Origin: Echinometra lucunter
Taxonomy: Eukaryota > Echinodermata > Echinoidea > Camarodonta > Echinometridae
Assembly (NCBI GenBank): GCA_029962745.1
Contig: CM057169.1
Coordinates: forward strand, 23,599,523-23,663,522
Direction: 5' to 3'
Length of the DNA stretch: 64,000 nucleotides
Translations under genes and position numbers: made by a program
Notes under the pieces: generated by a model
What the model was told of the DNA's origin: nothing
Seen by the model: only the letters and a program-made list of their open reading frames with translations
Database searches by the model: none
In this document: one piece after another, positions 1 to 11,660 of the stretch
How positions within the stretch are numbered: the stretch's first letter is position 1
Layout: the number at the start of each line of letters is the position of its first letter

Positions 1-1168
1 TAAATACTGATTTTGAAAAAAGAGCTGTTTTGCCATGTTTGCAGGGTTGTGGAAATAGATACCTGGGGTGTTTCATAGGGCTGTTCGTAAAGTTACGAAT
101 GACTTTACGAACGATTGAATATGGCAAGCCAAATGACTTTCGAATTCTAATCAAAATCACATCACCTAAAAGTGAATGCAGGAGTAGATTAACACTACCT
201 TGTTGACAAACATTTTTAGTGCGAAGTATATTTTTATCCAAGCTAAATTGAGATTATGGGAAATGCAATTGCACTTTAAAACGTCAGGAAAAACTTTGGG
301 TATCCAATTTAGCACTTCATATTCTAGTCGTTCGTAAAGTCGTGCTCAACTTTACGAAAAGAATGCCCGGGTGCCGTTGCATAAGACTTGCTATTATGAT
401 AACTTTGCTATTATAGTGAATTTTCATGGAATACTGGATTTTGATTGGCTGTTGAGCAACGTTACCATGGTAGTTACCATTGATAGCAAAGTTACTATTA
501 TAGTAAGTTTTATGCAACGGGCCCCATGAAACGCTTTGGATCGTACTGAAGACAGTCAGTCGTGCAAACGTTTCCAGTCTCAAGCAAAGATGGTCTCTTT
601 TGGGACATGAAGACCAAATGCATCAAAATATTGATTTCTATGGTCATTTCATTATTATGAAACAGCATCATGATGATTGTATTTCTTTGGATTTCAATAT
701 CTAATGCAGTCGTGATTTCAATTCAATTCAACATTTATTACAGATAGATAAAAATTAAAGTTACAAAGTTCAAAGTTCACAAATAGATCATAAAAATGTG
801 ATAACAAGTTAAAAAAAAAAACAAAAAAAAAACATAGTACATGTATACAAGTACAAAAGGAGAACGTATACGAAGACGTTACTAAAAAAATCAAATGTGT
901 ACAAATAGAAAAGTAAAAACGGGAGACCTATGACTTGTAAATTCGAAAATAAAATGAGATTGGAGAGTGGGCATAACAGCTAGTTGTTTCATGTTAAAAT
1001 TCTAGAATAATATAACATTTGTGAAATGTGACCTCAGACAGAAAAAGCAGACGCTTGAGTTAGGTTGAGGTCATCATACAGTAAATTCGATATGTAAACA
1101 AATTCTTTCAAATTCGAATCATACCGCATGAGAAGGGCTTTACACACAGCGACCATGTGCAAACTTAC
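1..1168. other. BCOR: Intron or 3' flank of the BCOR homologue, repeat-bearing
   Basis: No exon matching the expected acidic linker or PUFD domain is visible on the minus strand. The left half holds nested foldback elements (66-535). At 715-770 there is a stretch with CAATTCAATTCAA that resembles the reversed 3' tail of a retroposon, followed by A-rich sequence. Nothing else is recognised. Confidence 0.5.
66..535. repeat. Two adjoining inverted-repeat (MITE-like) elements
   Basis: Element 1 has arms at 84-120 and 321-357: the left arm reads TTCGTAAAGTTACGAATGAC and the reversed right arm reads TTCGTAAAGTTGAGCACGAC, both continuing TTTACGAACGA. Element 2 has arms of about 38 bases at 374-410 and 483-519: GTTGCATAAGACTTGCTATT against the reversed GTTGCATAAAACTTACTATA, both ending AACTTTGCTAT. 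A TTTCATRGGGC motif occurs at the outer ends of the pair in opposite orientation (71-81 and about 520-530). No transposase is present. Confidence 0.7.
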
Positions 1169-1320
1169 CGAACAGCAGAGTCTTCATTTCGCTGCTCTTG
1201 GTAAGAGCCAACTTGGTGACCGTACGTCCTGTGTTTGTAGCTAAGAAGGGATCAGCGCCATAGGCGAGCAGGAGTCTGACCAGTTGTACGCGATCATTAT
1301 CAACGGCATCATGGATAGGT
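1169..1320 (-). CDS. BCOR: BCOR homologue, ankyrin repeat 3 (residues 1409-1460, last exon in window)
   Basis: The acceptor is cacctcag before 1320 and the donor gtaagt after 1169. The first base completes Arg, giving GTRPIHDAVDNDRVQLVRLL and then LAYGADPFLATNTGRT, nearly the vertebrate sequence of BCOR ankyrin repeat 3. The exon leaves one base over, so at least one further coding exon must follow to the left. Neither it nor the PUFD domain was found in 1-1168, so the gene runs off the window. Confidence 0.93.
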
Positions 1321-1596
1321 CTGAGGTGATCACATAAAAACCAAAAGCTCAATCAAGATTTTACATCTACTAGCAATAACTTCAACAACAAATTATCAGC
1401 AAGAAAACATTACAAATCGTCAACTATCTTTACACATCAAGTCTCTTCGTATGTAACAGCCAACGAACCAGATTACAAAATCGGTGTTCATAAAAGCTAT
1501 GTATTCATTTTTTCACAACAAAATGCATTTCCAGATAGGTTTCAGTAATATCTAAATAGAAAAAACTAGATGAATCCTCGATGGCGCGCGGTCGAA

Positions 1597-2174
1597 ATTT
1601 ATGCCTCCGCAATTGCCAGATCGGAAATGTATGGCACATTTATGTTGATTTTTTTATTTTCATGTATAAAATGACATCTTTGACCTTGTGACCCCAAATC
1701 TAATGAGACAATTACGAGACTTCCATATGCATACATGAGCCAAGTTTGGAGATGAACTGTCACAGAGTTGTTAAGTTATCGCAAAAACAAGCAATTTTCA
1801 TGTATATAATGACCGCTATAACCATTGACCTTTAATCTTGAGAACCAAAAATCTTATCACATCATTGTCCCTCCCATATGCATACATGTACCAAGTATGA
1901 AGCTGCTCCGTCAAATGGTTGTTGAGTTATCGCAAGAACGGACCATTTCTATGTACATAATGACCTCTATGACCTTTGACCTTTGACCTTGAGACCCCAA
2001 AATCTAATTAGATCATTGTCCCTCCCATATGCATACATGAATCAAGTTTGAAGTTAATCCATCAAATGGTTCTTAAGTTATCGCGAGAACGAAAACGGAC
2101 GGACGGACGGACGGACGGACGACCCGAAAACATAATGCCTCCGGCAACCACCTACGGTGGGCGGAGGCATAAAA
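1597..2174. repeat. Inverted-repeat-ended dispersed element with three internal tandem units
   Basis: The ends read TTTATGCCTCCGC (left) and GCGGAGGCATAAA (right), a 13-base terminal inverted repeat. Inside are three diverged tandem units of about 150 bp (roughly 1648-1793, 1794-1945 and 1946-2098). Each contains CATGTATA-type AATGACC, a TTGACCTT block, CCATATGCATACATG and a TTAAGTTATCGC end. A (GGAC)n microsatellite at 2095-2123 precedes the right end. It lies in the intron between ankyrin exons. Similar GCGGAGGCAT-ended repeats are known from marine invertebrate genomes. Confidence 0.7.
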
Positions 2175-2689
2175 ACGGAAATGAAAGATATTCATAGAGT
2201 CCCCCTTCAATATGTACTTAGTGAAGTATCATGCCCTGTAAGACATTGCCTTATTTGTAACATATACAAGTGATAATGTGAAAGAGTTCATTACAAAAGC
2301 TATCCGCACTCGAGTTGAGGCAGGTATATCTTATATATCTTATGAAATCGTCATTTGAATAAATGTGACAGTTTAAAGGAAAACTGCGTTTGTTCAATAT
2401 CATTGTTTGTGATAAGTTTGAGTTCTTCCTTGAAAATTTTGTTGTTGTTGATAGTTTTGTGCCTAAATTACTATTTCTTCTCTTCGTTTATCACGAATAC
2501 GATTTGTATTTCGAACCTAATGAAAGTGAAAATGCCTCCATGCCTGTATAATGTGTTATTACGTTTTTGCTTATATTAATTTTTCCCTCAGAATTTTTTT
2601 GGGTATTGTTCATAGCTGGTAAAATGTTTACGCCCTTCATAGATACAAATTCAATACCAGCAAAAATAGAAATTATTCAAACAACTCAC

Positions 2690-2856
2690 CTTGTGCCGTC
2701 TGCTGCGCTCGCATTGACATCAGCGCCGTGGCTGAGCAGATATTGGGCGATTTCGAGATGCCCTTCGACACAGCTTTCATGTAAGGCAGTGTAACCTGCG
2801 TTATCACGAATGTTCACGTCTACTACACGATAGTCGATGCAGTAACAAAGTATCTC
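2690..2856 (-). CDS. BCOR: BCOR homologue, ankyrin repeats 1-2 (residues 1354-1409)
   Basis: This 167-base exon runs from atttacag before 2856 to aag|gtgagt after 2690 and leaves two bases of an Arg codon. It encodes the end of ankyrin repeat 1 (EILCYCIDYRVVDVN) and repeat 2 (RDNAGYTALHESCVEGHLEI then AQYLLSHGADVN), closely matching the BCOR pattern DNAGYCALHEACARGW. BCOR ankyrin repeats together with the PUFD pack the C-terminal module of PRC1.1. Confidence 0.93.
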
Positions 2857-3839
2857 CTGTAAAATGATATTAAAATAAAATAGAATTTTCAATAAAAATG
2901 ATGTAGCCTTCATCCCCTTACGAAAATAATAGAACTTTCAGTTAAAAAAAAAAATACGTAGCTTTCATCCCCCTTACAAAAAAAGAGAGAAAAATGAATT
3001 AGAATTTTGAGTAAAAAGTACTTGGCTTCATCTCCTTTCCCTATATCAGGATTTTATTTTGGCAATAATAATACCAAAATTTTCAATTTTATCAGGCTAG
3101 AATGCTTAAAATGCTAATTCCAGGTTTGCACATACCAGTAACAAAACTTCATTTGATATTCAAGAATGACATGCTCTATCCTATTATATGAGCTTATACA
3201 CGAATTGATAAAAAGGGGCGCAATTACAGAGGAAGGGTGGGGTGGGGGAGGGGGGGGGGCAAAGTGTGGATACTACCCAGCATAGCGTGCCTCTTTTGAT
3301 TAATGGGAAAGATAATGTTTCCTTTTTTCTGAGATTGCGGGATATATTTTAAACACTTTCCCTTATTCCGTAATATTCCAGGATATTATGTGTAAACAAG
3401 CTTAGTTGTGTTCAAACTAACAATCGGCACTTTATAGTCTTCTTTCAATCAGGTCGAAACCTGGCAAGTTTGGAATGCCCACTTAACATGATTATCAATT
3501 TAACCATGAATCATTATCGAGCAAAACGTTTATCATAAATCACTTCTTAGACTTGTCACATCAATGGCAGTCGCAGATTATGAGAAGGGATGGCGGGCAT
3601 TTATTTGTCATGAACAAGGTTTTAGAAATCCAGTCAACCCCAGGTTATTTCAGCTATGAAAGTGTATGTATGGGGGGGGGGGAGACAGGATATGCCCCTG
3701 AAATAAAGAAGAAAAAAAAAAACAAAATCCCTCACGTTATCTTTTTTGTTTACTCTCCTTTCACTGTTTTTTTTTTCCAACAGGAGGGACGGCCCCTCGC
3801 ACCCTTGAATTCCCCTTTGTACATGATCCTTGTACGTAC
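2857..3839. other. BCOR: Intron between ankyrin exons; G-rich runs
   Basis: Holds AT-rich sequence, a G-run at 3236-3259 and another at 3670-3682. No further exon or recognisable element is seen. Confidence 0.5.
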
Positions 3840-3913
3840 CATATTTCCCTGTGATGCTGCTCGATGTAAGACGGTTTCACCAAGTTTCTTATTGAGAGGA
3901 AACCGCTTCATAT
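3840..3913 (-). CDS. BCOR: BCOR homologue, first half of ankyrin repeat 1 (residues 1329-1353)
   Basis: This 74-base exon has acceptor ttctgacag before 3913 and donor gtacgt after 3840. It reads MKRFPLNKKLGETVLHRAAS followed by QGNM, the BCOR-type start of ankyrin repeat 1 (vertebrate BCOR has a very similar VNKNAGETLLQRAA segment). It leaves phase 0 and joins EILCYC of the next exon. No long ORF marks it; it was found by homology and by splice phase. Confidence 0.88.
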
Positions 3914-5315
3914 CTGTCAGAAAAAGGAAAATAACATAATTGAAATATCGACCTCGCTGTTAGGTTTCAGTTTCACTTGTGAGAACAATCAATTATAACC
4001 TCAACTACATTAAATACATATTTTTCACTTCCTTATGTAAACGGAAGAGAAGTACAGAAAGGACTGATATTCTCTGGATTGTTTCTACTCTTCTTTAAAA
4101 AGAAAATAGTCATATTTATTATTTTTATCTTTCGGGGGCCGATCCAGCAAACAATTTAATCGCGTTATACACGTACACATATCGTAACCATTAAATGCAC
4201 GCAGAGTGCTTAGTCTTAAAAAACATGAACAATAAAATCATCAAGTGTAATACCCCCCCCCCCCGTAAAAGGGGGAAAGTGGAGGCAAGCAGTTAATTTT
4301 GTGTTCGATTTAAAACGAAGCGAAGCCATTACACGTCTTCTTACACATGAAATATCATTTCCCCCAAAATACGGGAGAATGATTTTCGCTAAATCGAAGC
4401 CCTTTGAACTATTCCTTGTTGCCAACTAGGACAGAAAAGGGAAAGTTTATCTAAGTATGTGTGTGGGTGAGTGAATCCGTGTTTTGGAAAGGGAACTGTT
4501 TCCTCAACCGCACATGAACGTTCCTCACACGAAGGAGAAACATACGAGAATTACCAGTTCCGTAATTCATATTTCAGAAGAAAATCGATCTTTCACAAGC
4601 CTGCAACAACAACCACAACAACAAACCAGAATGATCTTTCTTTGCAAAGGGTCTTGTTGGGGAATAGAGTCAGTCTACAGAATTTCTATAATGTTACACT
4701 CTTTGAGCTTCCTGGTGTTGGCGCAAAGTATAAGTTCTCAAAACATAACACATATTCAATGCCAACATCAGCCATTAATTTCAGGGGCGGGTTAATTTCT
4801 GCGGGAGAGAAAGAGGGGCCGTGATCTCCCTAGAAGAAGAAGAAGAAGAAAAAAAAAAAGATTAAAAATGATCACATACAGCGTATGTGTTTGCTCTCTC
4901 TCTCAATGTATAGAAAGATCGAAATGGATGCTGCTTGTTAAGTTACTCGTTCGTCATTTCTCAGAGGCTAGATACATTAATGTAAGGATAACTATATGGA
5001 TTTATATCAAGCGGACGAGTCAGCTGTTATTACCAGGGCGGGTCTTGGACCGTTACAAAAACTAACTAAATAAATAAAATAACGAGGGAGAGGGGATGGG
5101 TGGTATTTGTTTGTTACCCGGAGATAAGGATGTCAAAATTCCACCTGGTTCTCCCGCATTCGCTGGTGGGGCATGACGTCAGACAGGGGCGATGGGAATG
5201 AGGGAAAAACAAAAACAAAAAAATTGCCGTCACATTTCTTCTACTTTGCCCCCCCCCCCACCATATCCCCATTTTCTCTTTGTATAAAGGGGGCTGGATC
5301 AGCCAATTTTATTAC
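3914..5315. other. BCOR: Intron upstream of ankyrin exon 1
   Basis: AT-rich intron sequence with C-runs at 4253-4264 and 5251-5260 and an AAG/A-rich run at 4831-4860. Plus-strand ORFs such as 4471-4824 have no recognisable content. Confidence 0.5.
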
Positions 5316-5394
5316 CTGCTGGTGCATCTGGTCTGACAACTCGCGCGTATTCTGGTAATGTCATTTCCGGGTTGATCAAATCATAGTCGGGATC
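5316..5394 (-). CDS. BCOR: BCOR homologue, pre-ankyrin linker exon (residues 1303-1328)
   Basis: Small 79-base exon: acceptor gttgcag before 5394, donor gtaata after 5316. It reads DPDYDLINPEMTLPEYARVV and ends RPDAPA with one base over, which the next exon completes to Asp. The phase continuity on both sides and the DYDL match to the vertebrate pre-ankyrin segment support it. It is too short to stand as an ORF by itself. Confidence 0.85.
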
Positions 5395-5752
5395 CTGCAA
5401 CAAAAACAAAAACACACTCTACCGTATCATATTGTGTCTGATATCTTTGATAAATAATGATGGCTACGGATGAGGAACAAGTTCATGAAAAGGGTCGGTT
5501 TCAATTGTCCCTGTATAACAAAACAGAAACTACAGTGTTGGCGTTATGTTATTTTTATGTTCATTCCTGTAATAGCGTATTTCTACAAGCAGCGAGATAG
5601 GTCATTTTCCATTCAATGAGGTATAGAGAGAACATGTGTTTAATCGGGATCATTTTCATTTCATCATTTCATTTATGACAAATGTTTGGGAGTTTTTTTT
5701 TCCAACGTGCCGTTTCATATTTCGGCTTCACCGCATGTCGATTTGTGGTCTG

Positions 5753-5853
5753 AGATAGGATAGGTTGCAGGACCGGTTAAATAGGTGACATAGGTTACAG
5801 AGCCGGTTACATAGGTTACAGGGCCGGTTACATAGGTTACAGGACCGGTTAAA
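5753..5853 (+). repeat. Minisatellite, about 21-bp unit, four copies
   Basis: The unit CATAGGTTACAGGGCCGGTTA recurs with variants (gaccggtt, gagccggtt) between 5753 and 5853 in the intron between two linker exons. It is a GC-richer island in AT-rich sequence. Confidence 0.8.
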
Positions 5854-5992
5854 TTCTTCAATCGAAGTTCAATGCCTGTCCGCCCATACCCGTTGGAGAC
5901 AACTCAATGATAAACCTTATATACACGAACAGTGCCGTAAACTGGCAATATTTTTCGTATTTTTCATGTTACATGACTTGTATTTCATTCAC

Positions 5993-6594
5993 CTGCACAA
6001 AGTCTTCATAGTCGCTTTCATTTTCTTTGTCTTCACATGGTGACATCATCTCCAGTTTTGGCGGTTCCGGCGACTTGGGTGGGCCAACATTCTTGGTCTT
6101 GCTTTTACACTTGCCAACAGCCTTGCGCGGTCTTCCCCGCCGGCGTGGCTGCGGTGGAGTAACCTCCTCCTCTTCCTTGTGGGTCTCGTTAGTGCTCATG
6201 CTGCGAAGATTCACAAACTTCATTTTGATGTGATTAGGTGTGTTCTCGTCAAGAACAACTCGGAGTGGTTGCGAAGGACTCTCTTCTTCCTTCTCTGCGC
6301 TCTTTTCATCAGGTGTTGCGTCTTTCTCAGGTTGGGTCGTTTGCTTTGTGGGAATGCTTCCACTATTGTCGTCCCTCGGCTTTGCCCTTGGTCGACCACG
6401 TGGTCTTTTCTGCTGTGGCACGTAGTCTTCGTCTTGGGCCGTATCGTCTGTTTCTGTCGCACTGGCATTTTCCACATTGTTGAATTCTCGCAGTCGACGT
6501 CGTCTCTCCATTACCTTGGCACGTTCCTTCTCAATCTCCAGCTCGTAGCGAATATTCCGAGAGTCGTACATCGAACGATAGTTCCTCACACGAC
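5993..6594 (-). CDS. BCOR: BCOR homologue, linker exon with two AT-hooks (residues 1102-1302)
   Basis: This 602-base exon runs from atctag before 6594 to CAG|gtgaat after 5993 and leaves phase 0. It starts with a basic, charged helical stretch (about residues 1103-1137, many R/E) and then two further AT-hook cores: KRPRGRPR at 1164-1171 and RRRGRPRK at 1252-1259. Acidic, Ser/Pro/Glu-rich linkers separate them. It ends ESDYEDFVQ and runs into DPDYDLI of the next exon. Vertebrate BCOR has a charged linker with a DYDL segment in the equivalent place before the ankyrin repeats. I do not recall annotated AT-hooks there. Confidence 0.88.
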
Positions 6595-7173
6595 CTAGAT
6601 GATTTTGAAATGATATGAGAAAATGTGAAAGGAAGGAAAATGGGAACATGCAAAAGATGAAAGGAAAAGAATACAAATATTTTCCTAGGCTTGACAACAT
6701 TTTTTGTTCTCTCCATTTATACATGTACTCGATCTTCTATTTCCACCTAGTCGATGAACTGGTGTGTATTAAAGCATCAGATAACCTTTATCTCATGAAG
6801 TATAAACTGGATGAAAACAAAGGCTAACAATGTTTTTTTTTTTTTGTAGAACAAAGGTCGAAACATTATTACTGTTTAAATGTTTAGTGTCTGTTTTGCT
6901 GATATACAGTACTTGATATTTTATCTTGTCTATTTTTTTATTATTTTGGCTGGCATGTTTGCCAAAAGTAACTTTTGGCAATTGTTCAGATTCTGATCAT
7001 GGGTGTAGACAAGCTTCGGTGATTCTCGCACACTTTTTTAAAATATAAATTCATTTAAATCAAGCCAACAGTTTCCGAAAATTTATACAACTCTGACATT
7101 AACATCATTAAAGATGACACCTTAAAAATCAAAATCAATAAAACTCTTTCATTTATTCAAGTAACGTTTGTAC

Positions 7174-7323
7174 CTGATCCAGAATTTCTTGTCCGTCTGT
7201 CCAAGATAGTTGGAATGAAATCCTGGAATTTGGTCCTCATCAGTGATGTCATGTTTGATGTGGGTGGCATGGCTGATCGCCGTGGTCGACCTCGCTTTCG
7301 TCCTGTCTGAGCCACAGCAACAT
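7174..7323 (-). CDS. BCOR: BCOR homologue, first AT-hook exon (residues 1052-1102)
   Basis: This 150-base exon is bounded by ccctag and gtacaa and keeps a 2+1 split phase with both neighbours. It encodes an AT-hook core, RKRGRPRR, at residues 1060-1067 (about 7277-7300). AT-hooks bind the minor groove of AT-rich DNA, so this predicts direct DNA contact by the co-repressor. The remainder (MTSLMRTKFQDFIPTILDRR) is not recognised but is free of low complexity. The 4.3 kb intron upstream contains foldback elements and the left boundary of the duplicated contig end. Confidence 0.82.
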
Positions 7324-7435
7324 CTAGGGGAAAAAAATAAATTAGTTAAAGTATCAGTTCATAAAGTATATACTGTCATATCATTTGTCAATGGAGTATA
7401 ATATTATGTATCACCTTCCAATTTATCACTCTTGT

Positions 7436-7610
7436 GGGGTGTTGCAAGAAAGTTGCGATCGATTGCAAGTTGCAATTGATTGTCACTGGCCAATCAAAAT
7501 CATTGTTGCATGCATGTCTCCTTAAAAGGGCAGACTCTGAGCCAATCAGAATGGTTGTTTCAAAATTAGCAATTATTTGCAATCGATTGCAACTTTCTTG
7601 CAACACCCCC
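7436..7610. repeat. MITE-like foldback element, 175 bp
   Basis: The terminal inverted repeats are about 30 bases: the left starts GGGGTGTTGCAAGAAAGTTG and the right end reversed starts GGGGGTGTTGCAAGAAAGTT. Both continue into a CGATCGATTGCAA or CAATCGATTGCAA block. The centre contains CCAATCA boxes in opposite senses. It sits in the intron between the basic exon and the first AT-hook exon. Confidence 0.8.
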
Positions 7611-7875
7611 TAAGTGTTTACCAATGCAGCAAATCCACTCTACTTTGGTACAAGGAAGCAAATGACACAGTTTCATGTAAATTGCTCTATATTTCACTGA
7701 TTTAGCACATTTATGATTTATTGATTATGTTACTTGCTTCCTTTTGCCAAAGTAGGGCAGAAATTTGGCATACCATTCATTAATGAGAACAACAACAACA
7801 AAAAATGCATTCCATAAGTACAACCACTCGGAAAGGTTACACCCGCAGTTGTGCCAGTGAGTAAGATCACTTTTA

Positions 7876-8511
7876 CCCCCGTCACACTTATTCGGAATCA
7901 GCAGGAATCAAGCAGAACCAGCCGGAATGAAGAATGTTTAAAATTCGCACCACATTCGGGAGGGAATTTCATACTGACCTAACTGCCGTTCGAATACTTA
8001 GAACGTCTTTCGAACCAGCCTCGAATAACGTTCAAGAATTTAAACAGAATGTACTTCCAATGTACTTAGAATGTCCAGAGAGTATCAAGAATGCTGCCGG
8101 AATGGTTCCCGATAGGGTGCAAAATGGTCACGGGAATCTCGAGAAGGACGAGAGGATCTGCAACTATACAGGATTTCCAGGATTTTCGTTTTTCTGAGAT
8201 TCGACTCTCCCTTGAATGCGATCAAAATGCTTCGAATGCTGTTGGAATGTCGTAAGAATATTCAGAATACAGTCAGAGTGCAGTAAGAATGCACTTCAAA
8301 TGCCATTCGATATTTCTCCACTTCGAATGCACCTCGAAAGTTTTGAACATGAGCAAAACATTCGGGCCGGCCACAAGAATGGACCCGAATATTTGGAATG
8401 CACTCAGAATGCAGTCAGAATTTTTAGAATGCACTTCGAATATCCAGTAATGTAAAAAGAATTTTCATTCCGACGGCATTCCGGCTCATTCCGCCTCTAG
8501 TGTGTCTAGGG
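7876..8511. repeat. Foldback element built of 9- and 11-bp GAAT-led units
   Basis: The ends are imperfect inverted repeats: CCCCCGTCACACTTATTCGG on the left, CCCTAGACACACTAGAGGCG reversed on the right, both running into GGAAT(S)AGC(M)GGAAT. Between them most of the sequence is a chain of short units beginning GAAT or AAAT. From about 8213 the spacings run 11, 9, 11, 11, 9, 11, 11, 11, and from about 8387 they run 9, 11, 11, 9, 11. Two plus-strand ORFs (7934-8197 and 8216-8455) are by-products of this pattern. Confidence 0.75.
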
Positions 8512-8898
8512 TTTTTGTTCTATCATAATGCAGAGAACAGTTGATGACACTAACGTAAATTCCGAGAGGATTGGGGGGGGGGGGGGTATTTATTCCCCTC
8601 CATCTTTTAGAGGGTGTGGCGTACACAAATACATCCCCACTTTTCAAAGAAGAAATAACATTTAATCAATCAATTGTTGAATTTTCTATAAATCTATCAT
8701 AAACGACGGTTATAGCAGTCAAATTTCTGTTTGAAATTATATTAAAAAATCAGAGATAGGATTAGAAGGTCCCTATAATAGTTGTATGTGCGCAGGTGGG
8801 TGAGGGAGTGTACTCATGTGAATTCGCGCTGGAAACTTCGGCAAAATATTTCGAACATCGCCCCCTCCCCCAACTCCTCGAATCGGATTTACGCCGGT
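8512..8898. other. Intron sequence left of the duplicated block; poly-G repeat fragment
   Basis: Includes a 14-base G-run at 8573-8586 followed by a segment (8587-8645) that, reversed, resembles the gtggggg...gatatttgtacacgcca sequence at 59278-59308, suggesting a shared dispersed repeat. This is the last unique sequence before the block that reappears after the gap. Confidence 0.5.
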
Positions 8899-11660
8899 GG
8901 TTGATGAGCAAATCTGTCATACCCAAGTCACATAACCCATAGCTAATTTCTGTAATTCACTGGCTTTTCTGGGTAATGTAATTTTTGTTCGGAATAATGT
9001 AGGTCTGGTGTCTTTTTCAGTAGTTGTGACTTGGGTATAAGCATGTAGGGAAACAAGCTTGAGTGAAAAAACTTAAAAAAAAATTGACTTGGAATCAATA
9101 GACAAAAAGACACGTCTTTTAACACTCGACTTCCATCTTCCACCAGTGTTCATGATGCGGTTTTCAAAAGATGCCGTTATAAGTGAAAGGAAAAAAAATA
9201 GCAACAAAGCAGAACATAGAATGAGACGCTAACGGTTACTGCTTAATAAGCTGGCAAAATCGTTCTGTTTTGATATCTCAAACGTGTATACGTTATTATA
9301 GAATCAATTTTCCTAATAATGCCTCACAATCATCAATTCATCAGCGGTTTACTTCTCAATCAGTGTGTAACTTACACAGTATTGCTCATAAATTGAAAAA
9401 GATGAATGTTTGGTAGGCCTGTTATTTTTCAAACGTTTGCAGATTTTAATACTGATTAACGATTAGCATGGATGGGAGTGGGATAGTTTGTGCAGTCACA
9501 TGTGATTTGCACACAATGATCATGATGATGATTAGCTTGACTTGCTCTAATAACATTCCAAATTTGTGGTATCCAATTAAAATGATTCATGTATGCGTCT
9601 GTCCTTATGAATTTTACGCTGAGAGAATGATTACACAAAATATTAGCATGTAGGCGTTGTGCAATCGAATTAAAAAGAAACACAACGCTGGAATGTGGAA
9701 TGTGATGTCCGCTGTGTAATTCCACTATAATAAAGAGGAAAAACAATTGACGTGACACCTTTTCCTCTCACATTGTAAAGGGCCTCAAGGTATGTTTAAT
9801 TTGGCCGAATTGTGTCATTTTCCTTCCTCGTCCATGTTATGCCATGAAGAATTAAGATTGCTCAAGTTGAAACTTGAGAACGAAAAATCAGCGCTTAGTA
9901 CATCCTTCCTGATACAATGGTTGACTAATGTTAACAATGACTGGTGTAATGAAGGAGGGGGGGGGGCGCTTGGGGGCTGCACCTCCCATAGTTCCACACA
10001 AAACGAGAGCGAGAGAGAGAGAGAGAGAGAGAATAAAAATTAGGAAATAAAAAGTGAGAGAATGAATGTAAAGTATCACATAATTATTTCCATCTTAAAA
10101 ATGGTGAAATTTTGGCTCGCTTGCAAGTATTGGACAGTTGTTTTTCAGGCAAGAGACATCACCCCGCTCACAAATTTTTACCCATTCCGCCACCGTTAAC
10201 AATAGTAAGTATGTTCCCAATAGGATGTAAACACGTCGTTTAACCCACAGCAGTACAGAGTTTTCATAAGAGCTTTTCCTCCTCAAAATGGCAACAAATA
10301 TTTTTTTACACTCTTACATATAGTTTGAAACTAAAACAATATTGTATAAAGCATCATGAACCAATGTAAAGAAAAATTGCAAACTTTAACAAAAACTGCC
10401 AATTTGCACATGAAAATAATGATTACTTAATTTACATTGCATTGACGAGTGAGAGAATTTAGTGATAAGCTGCAATCAAATCGCTTTCATCCGTTATAGG
10501 CACAATGTAATGCATCAAAAATAGACTAAACATTTTTAGTAATTTTTCCCTTCCTGCTCACACATAATGCGTAATTCTTAGCAGTCTGAATTAAAAAAAA
10601 TACTGCCAAAAATGCTACTGAGAGGAGACACTGTACTGCTGTGGAGTAAAGATTATGCTACTTTAAAGGAAAACCTACAGTAATATCCAGAGAGCTTATA
10701 CTAAAATATCTTTTCGCTTGAATGTGCGGGAATGAATAATCTGCAAGGCATATGGAAAAGAATTAAGGAATTACAGACCAGGCACACAATTATAAGTAAA
10801 ACCTACCCACAAAGGTAAAGGATAATTGATTTTAAAAAAGGAACAAGGTGTGATGTAAAATTTCAGAAGTGAGACCAGACTATATAATAGATGTTTGCAC
10901 CTTGTGCAATTTGAGATAAAACTCTGAAGGGAAATTGAATGATATTTCATTTCGGGAAAGCCCCAGACTGCATGGCAGGGGAAACAGGCTAAAAGAACTT
11001 GGTCATGTTAGTAGTATTCTGACATGGGGTGAACCTATGGGGTGAACACAGGGACGGATTGGTCATGGAAAGTTTGGGGAATTTTTCCTCACGGGCCAGT
11101 TTATAATATTGTTGAAAATATTGAATGTACATAATAAAGAAAAAATAAAAGGAATATATTATTCAATTAATGTAATATGCACAAAATGCTTACAAAGAAT
11201 TGGAATTCGATTCTTTTCAGATGACCAGGCAGCTGTCACTTTTCTTTTGCTTGCTCGCTCGCAAACACATAATTTCACAAAAGACGTCATCCTTCCTCAA
11301 ACACTGTGTCATACACCTAAAATGGCGGTCGTCCTACCATGGTATAACAATGAAAATTATCAGATGATGAATGGGAAAATTCGGGAATGCATATTGCATA
11401 GGTTAAGTATAGGCCGATCTTACGAAGGTCCGCAACCGAACTATAGTGCCAGTCCGCCTCTGGTTAGAATGAAGCACATTTAGAGTGAAATGAAAAATCA
11501 AATATGATGGAGCATGTCAAAAGTTTCATTCGAAGATATTGCGCGCCTAACGCCGGCTATAACGTTGTGGCAATGCAATAACACCTTGCTGTCATAGAAA
11601 AGAGCCCGCACACATCCCTTATTTTGGAGGTTAAGAAATTTCTGTGCATGCATCACTCAC

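Noticed and set aside
7934..8455. Two plus-strand ORFs of 87 and 79 residues
   Set aside because: They lie wholly inside the GAAT-unit foldback element and reflect its repeat pattern.
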